From: Calamus simplicifolius
Taxonomy: Eukaryota; Streptophyta; Magnoliopsida; Arecales; Arecaceae
Direction of reading: 5' to 3'
NCBI GenBank assembly: GCA_900491605.1
Contig: UESW01005038.1
Span: 222,672 to 286,671 of the forward strand
DNA: 64,000 nucleotides
A program made the position numbers and the translations under genes. A model generated the notes under the pieces. The model saw nothing but the letters and a program-made list of their open reading frames with translations. It was not told where the DNA came from and did no database searches. Every line of letters begins with the position of its first letter. The first letter of the stretch is position 1. This document shows positions 58,401 to 64,000 of the stretch, in pieces.

Positions 58401-60435
58401 CTGCTTAATTAACTCTCTAGGTTTCTAACGATAGTCTCTCCCATATCTCTCACACCTAGCTAGCATGGTTAAAAAAACAAACAAGGTCAAAAGAGATAAG
58501 CATAAATTCACCACAAGTGACCTATTATCCTTCTTTTATCCGCATGCATTTGAAAAATAATAAGACTATTCTTGTAGCTTAACCAGGCATTAAAAGTACC
58601 ATGTGATCAAAATTTTCAGGTACACCTATCCCCAGAATGCCCTTAACCCTTTTCCCAAAGGCACGGGAACAAAGAGATGATATTCCAGTTATCTGGTTAT
58701 GCGTCTAAACCTCTATTCACACCCCACTTGTATTATAATTCTTCCATACATGCATGCATTTACACAAGTACCTATGTATGAACTATATGCCTATATTATA
58801 GTCTTTATCATTTCCTCCCAGTGCAACGCTATGTTAAGGAAGAGATTATTGGATACTTTGTTTCTTAATATGAAAGTTCACATGAGATTTTAGAAAATTT
58901 ACTGTATAAAACAAAACACAAATTTAAGTGCTATGGACACATTATTATCATGCTAAAGCTTACTATCATATGACACTGGTATAACAATCATGCCAATGCA
59001 TGCAAAGAGCATCAAGAACCAGCACACCTGGCACAAACTGTGTCAATGCCAAGCCAGCACGACACTATCATGTTATACCTCAGTGCATGGTCTTAGAACA
59101 ATCTGTTTACCTATATTCCTTATGCAGCCTTCATGAAAATTATTTGCCATTAGTGAACAATATAAAATATTAAACCCATCCAATAAAAGTTTCTTTCAAA
59201 AGTATAATGAAGTACAAGAAATGGCTGCCAACACTAAACAAAATCAAATAAGTTCCCCGTACTTCTCACCAACAATTGTGACCCTACATGTATAAATAAT
59301 TGTCCACTCTTATAATGCTATTAATTATTGAGATGGCGGAGTTGAAATTGTGCGAAATGGCTTTATTTAGCATAAACATGTCATATGCATGGGACAGTCT
59401 AGTTTTCTTTTCCAAATGTCATGATTACTAGGCAAATATAGCCTCCTAGGCTTGATAAAAGCAACACATCAATGCAATGCTTTGTGGTTAGCAATACATC
59501 ACGGCAACAAATCCATTCGTGATACTTGCGTCTATTATATAAAGCCATGTGTTTAGCGTATAACCGCTTGAACCAGCTGTTTCAAATTTTTATAACACTA
59601 ACAAAACCATCTACAGAACTAATGTTAGATGTGACAACTTTTTGAATATACGAACAATGAAAAACAAAATTTTTGGGTATGCACGTATTACTGTGTTGCA
59701 TCTACTTGTGGGCTTTTTCTTTCTCCATGAAACACCTCCAAACTCACATCCCTTTCCACTCTACGCCCATCATACCCCCTTGGGACAATTCTCAAAACAT
59801 ATAATAACCTAAAATAGATATTAAATGCTCTATGTACAATAATAACCGTAAATGCCTTGGCTTATAAGAAAGATAAAGAAGCCCTCCAACCGTATAACAT
59901 CTCCATTTTCTATAGTGCCACCAATCCGATACTAACCTTCAATTGGGCCAAACATTAGCAGGCCTCTTAAAAAAATGAATCTAGAAACAGTAATCACATG
60001 CCAAATCAGGAAGAAAAAAAATACAAGCTTCATACACCCACTCTACTCGGACTCATTTCTACCGCTTGAAGAATCATCCAAAAAGGCCCATGTTTTCTTA
60101 TCGCTATGCAAATCAGACCTCTTAAAACCAAGCAACCCCAAACTAATAGTCCGAGATTCTCTTCAGCGCAGAAAAGAACCGCAATTCAACTAATTCAAGA
60201 AGCCAGGAAGCCATCAACTCGCAGAAGCACCTCCAGATCACGATAAAATCCAAAAGAACGAAAAGAAAAGAACCATGGAACGAAAAGCGCTGAAGAAACA
60301 GAAAGAAGAGAAGCACGCGGAGAAGTCGAATGAAGTGAGATTGAGAGGGGAGGGGAAGGATACCGGGAGGGAGTCGATCCGCCGGCTCTCTACTATGTCG
60401 GACACGTTGCCGTCGGGGAAGCTCCACGACTCCAT
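27748..60435 (-). CDS. ASG2: ASG2/WDTC1-like WD40-TPR protein, DDB1-CUL4 substrate receptor candidate, 19 coding exons, 758 aa
   Basis: Coding exons (minus): 60435-60364, 54466-54398, 50115-50038, 48795-48661, 48579-48472, 48360-48232, 43160-43045, 42948-42831, 42559-42454, 41792-41650, 41552-41382, 41304-41194, 41078-40967, 37593-37247, 36729-36639, 32500-32405, 32325-32255, 32185-32064, 27829-27748. All introns are GT-AG and all phases agree, giving one uninterrupted frame. Domains: five N-terminal WD40 repeats (about residues 45-310), a TPR-like helical region (about 359-489), an acidic Ser-rich linker (about 490-605), and two C-terminal WD40 repeats (about 612-700). Residues 242-246 (LYDRR) fit the DWD box used by DDB1-binding receptors. 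The last four residues, CAQS, form a CaaX-type farnesylation box. Arabidopsis ASG2 has this architecture and about this length, and is known as a prenylated DDB1-binding protein that dampens ABA responses. The palm-like copy is inferred to do the same. Confidence 0.93.
29300..29522. repeat. Inverted repeat with CT-TA-GA core (hairpin-forming)
   Basis: The left arm 29300-29358 (aatggtagagaaggtaaccg...) and right arm 29465-29522 are reverse complements with only a few differences; both end at agccaaatctctctc. The core is CT then TA then GA dinucleotide runs, itself self-complementary. The phrase ttttctttagtcattg occurs in direct orientation at 29382 and 29521. It may be a small foldback element or a slippage product. 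Confidence 0.82.
29536..29622. repeat. Compound TC-TA microsatellite
   Basis: A CT run of about 38 bp followed by a TA run of about 48 bp, downstream of the second ctttagtcattg copy. Repeat-driven frames here encode only Arg-Glu and Tyr-Ile runs. Confidence 0.95.
32064..32500 (-). CDS. ASG2: ASG2 exons 16-18 (last WD40 blades)
   Basis: Exon 16 encodes EYVASGSDDGRWFIWEKRTG and RLIKMLTGDEA. Exon 17 encodes VNCVQCHPFDCAVATSGIDN and TIK. Exon 18 encodes MWTPHAKVPSVIAGAGPETA and a helix ending NREAM. The introns between them are 79 and 69 bp. The 69-bp intron is itself open and in frame (a multiple of three without stops), so its retention would insert 23 residues rather than truncate the protein. 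Confidence 0.92.
32501..36638 (-). other. ASG2 intron 15
   Basis: A 4.1-kb intron, no recognisable gene or mobile element. Mostly AT-rich unique-looking sequence with short shadow ORFs. Confidence 0.65.
36639..37593 (-). CDS. ASG2: ASG2 exons 14-15 (acidic linker and start of C-terminal WD40)
   Basis: Exon 14 (115 full codons) is a disordered linker rich in Ser, Asp and Glu, with ESDYEEEMELDFETSASGDE in its middle. Exon 15 restarts the propeller with RFVGHCNVGTDIKQANFLGQ. The 3' splice site of exon 14 lies in a 40-bp tandem duplication; only the downstream acceptor at 37594 keeps the frame. Confidence 0.92.
36790..36824. repeat. CA-rich microsatellite in ASG2 intron 14
   Basis: An interrupted CA/CG dinucleotide tract (acacacacacgcgtgcacgc type). 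It generates the Cys-Val-rich minus-strand ORF fused in frame to exon 15, which is not coding. Confidence 0.85.
37586..37665. repeat. Perfect 40-bp tandem duplication across the exon 14 acceptor
   Basis: 37586-37625 and 37626-37665 are identical. Each copy contains the last bases of intron 13 and the first bases of exon 14, so the acceptor cag/CGGAAGCT exists twice. Using the upstream copy would add 40 nt, shift frame and reach a stop within about a dozen codons. Confidence 0.95.
37594..40966 (-). other. ASG2 intron 13
   Basis: A 3.4-kb intron that contains an RTE LINE remnant (38345-39480) in the same orientation as the gene. The remainder has no supported feature. ORFs near 39780-40040 overlap on both strands and look random. 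Confidence 0.65.
38345..39480 (-). mobile_element. RTE-type LINE remnant (reverse transcriptase 3' half)
   Basis: Minus-strand translation gives FALVMDELTKYIQNDISWCM then LFLNDIALVDITKASVNHKL (the FADDI active-site region, here FLNDI) near 39060-39180, and KSKGFRLSKIK further on. The 3' end carries GKRGRGIPKSTWEEVIKKDL near 38440-38500. The order and motifs are those of plant RTE LINEs. Numerous stops show it is dead and 5' truncated. It lies inside ASG2 intron 13, sense to the gene. Confidence 0.78.
40967..43160 (-). CDS. ASG2: ASG2 exons 7-13 (WD40 repeats 4-5 and TPR region)
   Basis: Exons 7-8 encode blade 4, ending FARLYDRRMLPP with the DWD-type LYDRR. Exon 9 is blade 5 (LTHVTFSPNGGEVLLSYSGE). 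Exon 10 links to the TPR region with YTADDVPKQLYIAPLFKE. Exons 11-13 give paired helices typical of TPRs: HECLCIRAALLLKRKWKNDV, AIRDCNKARCIDASSFKAYY, and RKHKEALEYAEVAHNLAPSN. Seven exons lie within 2.2 kb, in contrast with the huge introns on both sides. Confidence 0.93.
43686..43945. repeat. Dispersed GGTAC/ACCGTACC-rich repeat, copy 1
   Basis: Dense in ccatactgtaccagtaca, ggtatggacc and tcgtatcgatcatactgcac phrases. The same vocabulary recurs in ASG2 intron 1 at about 54930-55230 and 56845-57112. The family is unknown to me. Confidence 0.55.
46418..47050 (+). mobile_element. hAT-like MITE (AGTGTTGTTAAA...GGCGC type), plus orientation
   Basis: Begins agtgttgttgaaaacacta and continues aagcacaaggagctcttgaa; ends in a gccttgcaccttgtgcctta region. 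Its left half aligns closely with the reverse complement of 51414-52051 (shared aataatttatata, acataatagaaaaaagcta and aactcaatagaaag). No coding capacity. Confidence 0.72.
47366..48147. mobile_element. Tourist-like (PIF/Harbinger) MITE with TAA target duplication
   Basis: The left end GGCTGTGTTCTTTG and the inverted right end GGCTTCGTTCTTTG form TIRs. TAA lies on both sides (47363-47365 and 48148-48150), the 3-bp duplication expected for Harbinger elements. The 782-bp interior is AT-rich and non-coding. Confidence 0.72.
48232..48795 (-). CDS. ASG2: ASG2 exons 4-6 (WD40 repeats 1-3)
   Basis: Exon 4 completes blade 1 (INIWSYNNRRLLHSVESGHS) and encodes most of blade 2 (FVPETSDELVVSGAGDAE). Exon 5 adds VRLFNISRLNG and the CHSRRVKKLA start of blade 3. 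Exon 6 holds VWSASEDGTLRQHDLREGVS. The RQHDLR segment is a weak DWD-like site lacking the usual aromatic residue. The two introns between these exons are only 81 and 111 bp. Confidence 0.93.
48796..50037 (-). other. ASG2 intron 3
   Basis: A 1.2-kb intron with a CA microsatellite followed by an ATAA run at about 48930-48967. No other feature supported. Confidence 0.65.
50038..50115 (-). CDS. ASG2: ASG2 exon 3 (WD40 repeat 1)
   Basis: 26 residues, GHQGCVNAIAWNSKGSLLIS followed by GSDDTR: the GH start and SGSDD turn of a WD40 blade. Phase 0 at both ends. Confidence 0.92.
51005..51029. repeat. 25-base C homopolymer (G run in the transcript)
   Basis: An uninterrupted run of 25 C followed by aaccaa and an A14 run. 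In the ASG2 pre-mRNA this reads as a T run then G25. It creates spurious Gly-rich ORFs on the minus strand. Such length is prone to sequencing error. Confidence 0.9.
51414..52051 (-). mobile_element. hAT-like MITE, same family as 46418-47050, opposite orientation
   Basis: Read on the minus strand it begins AGTGTTGTTAAAAATGCTAG and shares long phrases with the intron 6 copy. The plus-strand left end is tcattaaaggcgcacctaag, completing an imperfect terminal inverted repeat. Confidence 0.75.
54398..54466 (-). CDS. ASG2: ASG2 exon 2
   Basis: 23 residues beginning DVNRRLQIHSSLVERLALEE, phase 0 on both sides. A short helical lead-in to the first WD40 repeat. It is isolated between introns of 5.9 and 4.3 kb and would be easily missed by automatic prediction. 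Confidence 0.9.
54930..55230. repeat. Dispersed GGTAC-rich repeat, copy 2
   Basis: Contains caaaccataccaaaacattc, ggccataccatactgaaccg and gtatcagtccagtacctaaa phrases, matching the style of copies at 43686 and 56845. Confidence 0.5.
55486..55833. repeat. Direct tandem duplication, 174-bp unit, two copies
   Basis: gcataaacatttcacatacc starts at 55486 and 55660. The two copies differ at only a few positions (catgcc versus cctgcc; ggataacgag versus gggtaacgat). Confidence 0.93.
56170..56510. repeat. Low-complexity TG/CA/TA-rich sequence
   Basis: Alternating purine-pyrimidine DNA (tgtgcatctctgcatgtaca-like, cgtacgtatgtat). It gives overlapping His/Cys/Met-rich ORFs on both strands that are not genes. 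Long alternating stretches could adopt Z-DNA. Confidence 0.7.
56845..57112. repeat. Dispersed GGTAC-rich repeat, copy 3
   Basis: Contains ataccgagatccataccggt, gacacggtacatattccgta and atacggtatagtacggtcag, the same vocabulary as copies 1 and 2. Confidence 0.5.
57500..58340 (-). mobile_element. RTE-type LINE remnant, strongly decayed
   Basis: The minus-strand nucleotide sequence follows the RTE reverse transcriptase order: an equivalent of SEFPVTIGLHQGSALSPYLF near 58200-58290 (tatttccagttgtagtgggc), then the YLGSII...GEIDEDV region near 57910-57990 (aatagagagataaatgaaga), then the LRW..TRKDRIRNE region near 57690-57760. Many indels. It is sense to ASG2 and inside intron 1. Confidence 0.65.
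60364..60435 (-). CDS. ASG2: ASG2 exon 1 (N-terminus)
   Basis: Encodes 24 residues starting MESWSFPDGNVSDIVESRRI and ends in phase 0 at a GT donor. The start is chosen because the frame joins exon 2 directly and the sequence matches the expected N-terminus of the family. Confidence 0.88.
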
Positions 60436-62150
60436 CTGCCGCGAATCGAGTGCAAGGAGGGGGAATCCCCAACCCTAACTCTTCCTTCCTCTCCTTCCAA
60501 AACGAGCAAGAGGGCCTTCTTCTCTATGCAACCCTCTCGCTTTCTTCTGATGATTTATTTTTTTAGGTCGGTTTGGGCGCGGTGGCGACGAAGGGAAGGT
60601 GAAGGAAAGGGAGAAGCGGACGCGATGCCGGTCTTCCGGCTGACGACACCCGGCTCGGTTCCGTTGCTTTGCTCCTCGGGTGGGTCGACCTTCCACTTCC
60701 AGTAGGTGCGATGGGCCCCACTTTACGAGCGGCCCACCGGATCGTTACCCGGTGCTGGAAAATATTTCATCCGCTAGTTGACACCTGGCATGTATTTGTG
60801 TGGGCCCGGCCGAGCAATGCGCGGGCGAAAGCCTACCGAACCGAAGCTAAAACACTCACAAATGGTAAGGTTGTTGTGGATGTTATTTCCCCATCCGTGT
60901 GATTCGGAGTGTTGCTTAAACAATGTTTGTTATAATGGTGATATGGTTAAAATTAAAAATGTTGTGTAAAATACTGATTACTTTTCTTTTTTTTGTTTTT
61001 TTGGAACAGGTACAAATTTCTTTTAGAGGAAAATTTTGGAAAATAAAATAATTTTTTTAATGGTAATTTATTAAGGGGATGGTATGAATGGCAAATAATA
61101 AAAGTTATTGGGTTAACGATGATCATTATAATATTAAACGTCTCTACTATAACAGCTATAATTTTTTTTTAATTATTATCTATATATTGTAACAAAGAAG
61201 TCCATAATGGCTATGATAGTCCCTCTAATTGTAAGAATTAAAAAAAAAAAAAAAAAATGATTCCTAAGTTTTAATTTTTTTAACATTTTATCAAACATAT
61301 TATCATAATTTAAAATTATAAACTTTATTTATATACTCAATTAACTAATAAAGAGTAGCTAGTGTTTTTTTTTTTTTTAACTAAAAGAGAGAGAAGATGA
61401 CTATCAAGAAGAGATAAAGTGTTTCTTTCGGGTACAAGCTTGTGGTGCAAAGTAAAGATCATTGATCACTTGCTTTTTTGATGATCTTTTACTAAGAGCC
61501 TTTGTTTTTCAATCAAAGTTTGCTCAAATCTTAAAAAAAAGTCCTTAGTATTGCATTTGTTATGGAGTGACATCACTTGGAAGACATTTCTCAAAAAAAA
61601 AGACATCACTTAAAAGACTTTGGGATCAACCTATTGTTGCTGGAGTTTGTTGGCATGTGTCGTTAGAAAGAGGCTTGAGTATCTTCTGAAAGAAGCATAC
61701 TCTAATCAAAGTGATTCTCTACAAAATTCTTTTCTCTTAAAAGTTGAAGAATTCTCACTACGACCAATTGATCATGGCAAGATATCCCCCTACCCCTCTA
61801 ATCTATGTCTAAAAAAGTTGTCCTTGTATTCTCGAAGTAATGGGTCACATCAACACTCTATATTCATGTACAAAGAAGCATGAGGGCATTATTTCAATAA
61901 ATTCTTTATGGCTCAGGAGGTAACGAGGTATCAAGGTCTTCAAGCTTTTTTCAAGTGCTGCTATCTAACACTCTAAAAGCCTTTCTTCAATGGTGGTAGG
62001 ATATCGTATTAACATAGATATGATGGAACATTAAATCTTAAGGTATCAATATCCTTTGGTCTCTTTTTAACATCGTGCTTATATATTTCTTTCCTACTTT
62101 CTTACTTGCCCACTCAAGATATTTAACAATCAGAGAAGGAAATTGATGAC
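60436..62150. promoter_or_regulatory. 5' flank of the ASG2-like gene
   Basis: 60436-60870 is GC-rich compared with the rest and should hold the 5' UTR and core promoter. An AATAAAT-like box near 60552-60560 on the minus strand is the only TATA-like candidate, about 120 bp before the start codon. Beyond 60900 the DNA is AT-rich with A/T runs near 61230 and 61365; no gene supported. Confidence 0.4.
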
Positions 62151-62760
62151 GCCCAATCACTGATCATGCACGTTGGGAACGGATGGATTCTCCAGGCTCC
62201 GCTTCACCAGGTTTCCTGCAAAGAAGTCCCAGGACCGGAGAGGATTCTCCGGTGAAACCCTCCGACACCCAAGTTAGTAATTGAGGTCACAGCCGAAGAG
62301 GAGCTCGAATGAGCTCTTTTTAGGTGAAAGGGTGCTCCAGAGGAGAAGGGATTTCTCTCTGGGTCTTAAGATAGCGATTTTTTGGGATTATTGCGCATAC
62401 CTGTTTACTGAGTGGATTCACCTTTTTATAGCGGTCGACCCTGACATGATCACGTGGGATTCCGTGAGGAGGAAATATCCGCGGGGTTCTTGAGAGTTGC
62501 GTGGATCTACACTGGTTGGTGGGTCATGTCTCATCGAAAAGGGAGAAAACGACAGTTGGTGGGCTAAGTCCCATCAGCCAGCGGGGCTGTTAGGTAGTAG
62601 GGTCCAGTACCATCAGCAGCGTGGCCAGTGGGTAGTTGGATCTGGCATTGTCAGGCGGCGCGGGTCAGAGAGGTAGCATCCCGAGCTACCAGGGCCGCGT
62701 TGGGGCAGATTTGGAGGAAATCGAGAGTCTCGACTCTCTCAGGGGAGCCGAAGCTTATGT
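62151..62760. repeat. GC-rich LTR-like sequence, left of the minisatellite
   Basis: Phrases such as gattctccggtgaaaccctc and gacacccaagttagta resemble the regulatory part of monocot Ty3/gypsy LTRs. No partner LTR lies in the window, so this is a tentative call. ORFs here lack domains. Confidence 0.35.
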
Positions 62761-63890
62761 GGGTCGGTCAGGAAGGGTCGGGGCCGACTCGGCGGGCTTG
62801 GAGACGCCGGGGCCGAGAAGGGCCGACCGGGAAGGGTCGAGGCCGACTCGGCAGGCATGGAGATGCCAGGGCCGAGAAGGGCCGACCGGGAAGGATCGGG
62901 GCCGACTCGGCGGGCTTGGAGACGCTGGGGCCGAGAAGGGCCGACCGGGAATGGTCGGGGCTGACTCAGCGGGTTTGGAGACACCGGGGCCGAAAAGGGC
63001 CGACCGGGAAGGGTCGGGGCCGACTCGGCGGGTTTGGAGACGCCGGGGCCGAGAAGGGCCGACCGGTAAGGGTCGGGGCCGACTCGGCGGGTTTGGAGAC
63101 GCCGGGGCCGAGAAGGACCGACCGGGAAGGGTCGGGGCAGACTCGGCGGGCTTAGAGATGCCGGGGCCGAGAAGGGCCGACCGGGAAGGGTCGGGGCCGA
63201 CTCGGTAGGTTTGGAGACGCCGGAGCCGAGAAGGGCCAACCGGAAAGGGTCGGGGCCGAGAAGGGCCGACCGGGAAGGGTCGGGGCCGACTCGGCGGGCT
63301 TCGAGACGCCGAGGCCGAGAAGGGCCGACCGGGAAGGGTCGGGGCCGACCGGGAAGGGTCGGGGCCGACTTGGCGGGTTTGGAGATGCCGAGGCCGAGAA
63401 GGGCTGACCGGGAAGGGTTGGGGCCGACTCGGCGGGTTTGGAGACGCCGGGGCCGAGAAGGGCCGACCGGGAAGGGTCGGGGCCGACTCGGCGGGCTTGG
63501 AGACGCCAGGGCCGAGAAGGGCCGATCGGGAAGGGTCACTTGGCGGGCTTGGAGACGCCGGGGCCGAGAAGGGCTGACCGAGAAGGGTCGGGGCCGACTC
63601 GGTGGGCTTGGAGACGCCGGGGCCGAGAAGGGCCGACCAGGAAGGGTCGGGGCCGACTCGGCGGGTTTGGAGAAGGGCCGACCGAGAAGGGTCAGGGCTG
63701 ACTCGGCGGGCTTGGAAACGCCGGGGCCGAGAAGGGTCGGGGCCGACTCGGCGGGCTTGGAGATGCCGGGGGCCGAGAAGGGCCGACCAGGAAGGGTCGG
63801 GGCCGACTCGGCGGGCTTGGAGACGCCGGGGCCGAGAAGGGCCAACCAGGAAGGGTCGGGGCCGACTCGACGGGCTTGGAGATGCCGGGG
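62761..63890. repeat. 59-bp GC-rich minisatellite, about 18 copies
   Basis: ggccgactc or a close variant starts at 62782, 62841, 62900, 62959, 63018, 63077, 63136 and 63195, exactly 59 bp apart. Later units include shortened ones (for example 63254-63283 and 63330-63365). The unit holds three related GGGGCCGA/GGGCCGACC blocks. Because 59 is not a multiple of three, successive units rotate frame; the unit lacks stops, so long ORFs (up to 407 aa) arise on both strands with a 59-aa period. These are not genes. Confidence 0.93.
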
Positions 63891-64000
63891 TGAACCCATG
63901 TTTTGATTTTACCGAAATTACCCTTGGGGCTACATTAGCCACATCAGATGCTCCCCGCCCCTGAGCGCTAAGGGCCACGCGTCTGCAATCCTTTGGGAGA
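63891..64000. repeat. LTR-like sequence right of the minisatellite
   Basis: ttgattttaccgaaattacc and ggggctacattagccacatc resemble the U5/R part of gypsy LTRs. The element continues past the window end. Confidence 0.35.

Larger units (their letters stand above)
54467..60363 (-). other. ASG2 intron 1
   Basis: The largest intron (5.9 kb). It contains a GA microsatellite (55383-55413), a 174-bp tandem duplication (55486-55833), two GGTAC-rich repeats, TG/CA-rich low-complexity DNA (56170-56510) and an RTE LINE remnant (57500-58340). No additional exon supported. Confidence 0.65.

Noticed and set aside
62739..63978. Long ORFs of 175-407 aa on both strands with Pro/Arg/Gly-rich repeats
   Set aside because: They are frames through the 59-bp minisatellite, overlap each other on both strands, and have no unique sequence or domain.

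Overview
The window looks like nuclear DNA from a flowering plant. It is AT-rich, full of decayed LTR retrotransposons, hAT-type elements, MITEs, RTE-type LINEs and microsatellites. Its genes have GT-AG introns, one with 18 introns of which six exceed 3 kb. Gene content plus very long, transposon-filled introns suggest a non-grass monocot such as a palm; that is inference, and no species is proven. Only two intact protein-coding genes could be supported, both on the minus strand.

Layout. 1-3590: 3' part of a decayed Ty1/copia element with one LTR on the plus strand. 4058-6257: inactivated hAT transposase with its last two introns still readable. 6653-9536: tandem repeats, a non-autonomous hAT element, a 49-bp minisatellite and a foldback element. 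10550-12760: minus-strand Ty3/gypsy remnant (RT, RNase H, second RNase H-like domain, integrase). 13825-17370: LTRs, two primer-binding sites and a pol C-terminus of a second, chromovirus-like gypsy family. 18629-19383 and 25528-25857: copies of one MITE family.

Gene 1 (19956-21479, minus) has two exons and encodes a 181-aa protein with a complete C4HC3 PHD-type zinc finger that spans the splice junction. Gene 2 (27748-60435, minus) has 19 coding exons and encodes a 758-aa WD40-TPR-WD40 protein. I recognise it as the plant ASG2 / WDTC1-like DDB1-CUL4 substrate receptor. Every exon junction was read by hand and the phases agree throughout. The protein ends in a CaaX-type tetrapeptide, CAQS. 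Its introns hold two RTE LINE remnants, a pair of related hAT-like MITEs in opposite orientation, a Tourist-like MITE, inverted repeats, a 25-base C run and a 40-bp tandem duplication that copies the 3' splice site of exon 14.

60436-62150 is the 5' flank of gene 2. The right end (62151-64000) is a GC-rich, LTR-like block built around a 59-bp minisatellite that is stop-free in most frames. It produces long spurious ORFs on both strands that should not be read as genes. The two genes have no visible functional link; one is a candidate chromatin-reader-like protein and the other a candidate ubiquitin-ligase adaptor.
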